A DNA stretch of 29,909 bases from a virus: positions 1 through 29,909 of IMG/VR virus record IMGVR_UViG_3300042473_000568. One strand, given 5' to 3'. The notes under the pieces were generated by a model, which was not told where the DNA came from, made no database searches, and saw nothing but the letters and a program-made list of their open reading frames with translations. Shown one piece after another: positions 29,349 through 29,909 of this stretch (the first letter of the stretch is position 1; each line of letters starts with the position of its first letter). Made by a program: the position numbers and the translations under genes.

Positions 29349-29909
29349 AAACCACCTCCACAGTTACCGTCGGCGCCTGGACCACGCTGCCGTCAATAAA
29401 CCGGACATCGACCCACCCGGCGCCTACAGCGATCACCATCCCGGTCATCCCGCTGCGCGTCGTGACGAAATCCCCCAGGGTGGGCGGGCGCTGAGCCTCG
29501 GCCGGCCAATCGGCGCGCGCGGACCCGACAGCGGCAAGCTCGGCCTGGCCTTCCTCTTCGAGCGCATCCTGGCGCATCCTGGTCATCCCTGCGGGCGTCA
29601 TCGGGTAGGCTCGGGCTCTGGGCGCTTCCACCTGGCGACCGTCTCGGAGCCAGCAGACCTCGGGCAGACCTCGGCCGTCGTGGTCCGTCCATTCTCCGCC
29701 GACCAGGAACGCGCGGCCCGCGATCATCTGGCGACCGTTCAGGACCCAGACGGTCTTCTCGTGCCGCATCATTCCCTCTTCATCAACCCACAGCTCGCCA
29801 CCGTCGAGGCGGACGCATTCGAGTAGGTCGCATTTAACCCAGGCTTTCGCGCTGTCCCAGGTGTGAGTCTGGGCGGTTATGGTTCGTTTGGTTGGGTCTA
29901 TTGCCCAAC
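29341..29909 (-). CDS. DUF3846-like protein with beta-barrel tail, 5' end cut
   Basis: The reading frame is open without a stop to the right edge, so the apparent ATG at 29772 is internal and the true start lies outside the window. The visible product (about 188 residues) contains WAIDPTKRTITAQ, ELWVDEEGMMR and RQMIAGRAFLVGGEW in the order I know from DUF3846-type phage proteins (unknown function). After a low-complexity helix, the C-terminus has GDFVTTRSGMTGMVIAVGAG followed by VDVRFIDGS, a pattern of an SH3/KOW-like barrel. The two parts together may be a fusion. The 3' end overlaps the next gene by 8 bases. The family name is a recollection, not a search result. Confidence 0.65.
   Translation of the reverse strand, partial: WAIDPTKRTITAQTHTWDSAKAWVKCDLLECVRLDGGELWVDEEGMMRHEKTVWVLNGRQMIAGRAFLVGGEWTDHDGRGLPEVCWLRDGRQVEAPRARAYPMTPAGMTRMRQDALEEEGQAELAAVGSARADWPAEAQRPPTLGDFVTTRSGMTGMVIAVGAGWVDVRFIDGSVVQAPTVTVEVVYV

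Noticed and set aside
1-29909. CRISPR array, integrase, transposase or tRNA gene
   Set aside because: No regular spaced repeats, no recombinase-like catalytic motifs and no cloverleaf-like sequence were seen on either strand.

Overview
The window is part of a tailed double-stranded DNA phage genome. It is packed edge to edge with genes. It carries a terminase large subunit, a portal, a P22 gp10-like tail hub, a beta-helix tailspike, ejection-type virion proteins, a RecT/RecE-type pair, an HU-like protein and a lysozyme-like protein. No tape-measure gene, sheath or major tail tube is visible, and the order hub - spike - fibre - adaptor - internal virion proteins points to a short-tailed (podovirus-like) particle. 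The base composition is moderately GC-rich. Nothing in the sequence fixes the host. No tRNA, integrase, transposon or CRISPR array was seen.

Layout. (1) Positions 1-3968, leftward: terminase large subunit, SSB, two small proteins (one with CxxC motifs), then the portal, which runs off the left edge. (2) Positions 4012-23223, rightward: tail hub, tailspike, tail fibre, adaptor/tubular-like protein, cupin-like protein, two small ejection-type proteins, and a single 3313-codon reading frame. That giant protein has an intact Snf2-like SF2 helicase core inside a long multi-domain, largely unannotated protein. (3) Positions 23269-27487, rightward: an early-type operon that begins with a RecT-like annealing protein and a RecE/PD-(D/E)XK-like exonuclease. 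It continues through about nine very small genes, mostly joined by 4-base start/stop overlaps; several look like helix-turn-helix or coiled-coil proteins. (4) A leftward hairpin terminator lies near 27486-27521. (5) Positions 27557-28807, leftward: HU-like protein, two small hypotheticals and a lysozyme/transglycosylase-like protein. (6) Positions 28808-29012: a 205-base gene-free and strikingly structured stretch. (7) Positions 29013-29909, leftward: two small phage accessory genes. The last is open to the right edge and resembles DUF3846-type proteins.

How the parts fit. Terminase and portal package DNA. Hub, spike, fibre and adaptor build the tail and bind the host. The small glycine-rich and coiled-coil proteins and the giant helicase polyprotein are probably packaged and ejected with the DNA. 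RecT, RecE and SSB form a recombination/replication set. The lysozyme may serve lysis, although no holin is visible. The two gene blocks diverge at 3968/4012 and converge at the 27.5 kb terminator.

The most unusual items are: a roughly 60-residue beta-rich module repeated in the tail hub and several times in the tailspike; the giant helicase-bearing protein; cysteine-rich inserts in consecutive tail proteins; the structured non-coding stretch before the lysozyme gene; and a compact promoter/operator-like site over the RecT start codon. All family assignments come from motifs read by eye, with no database search.
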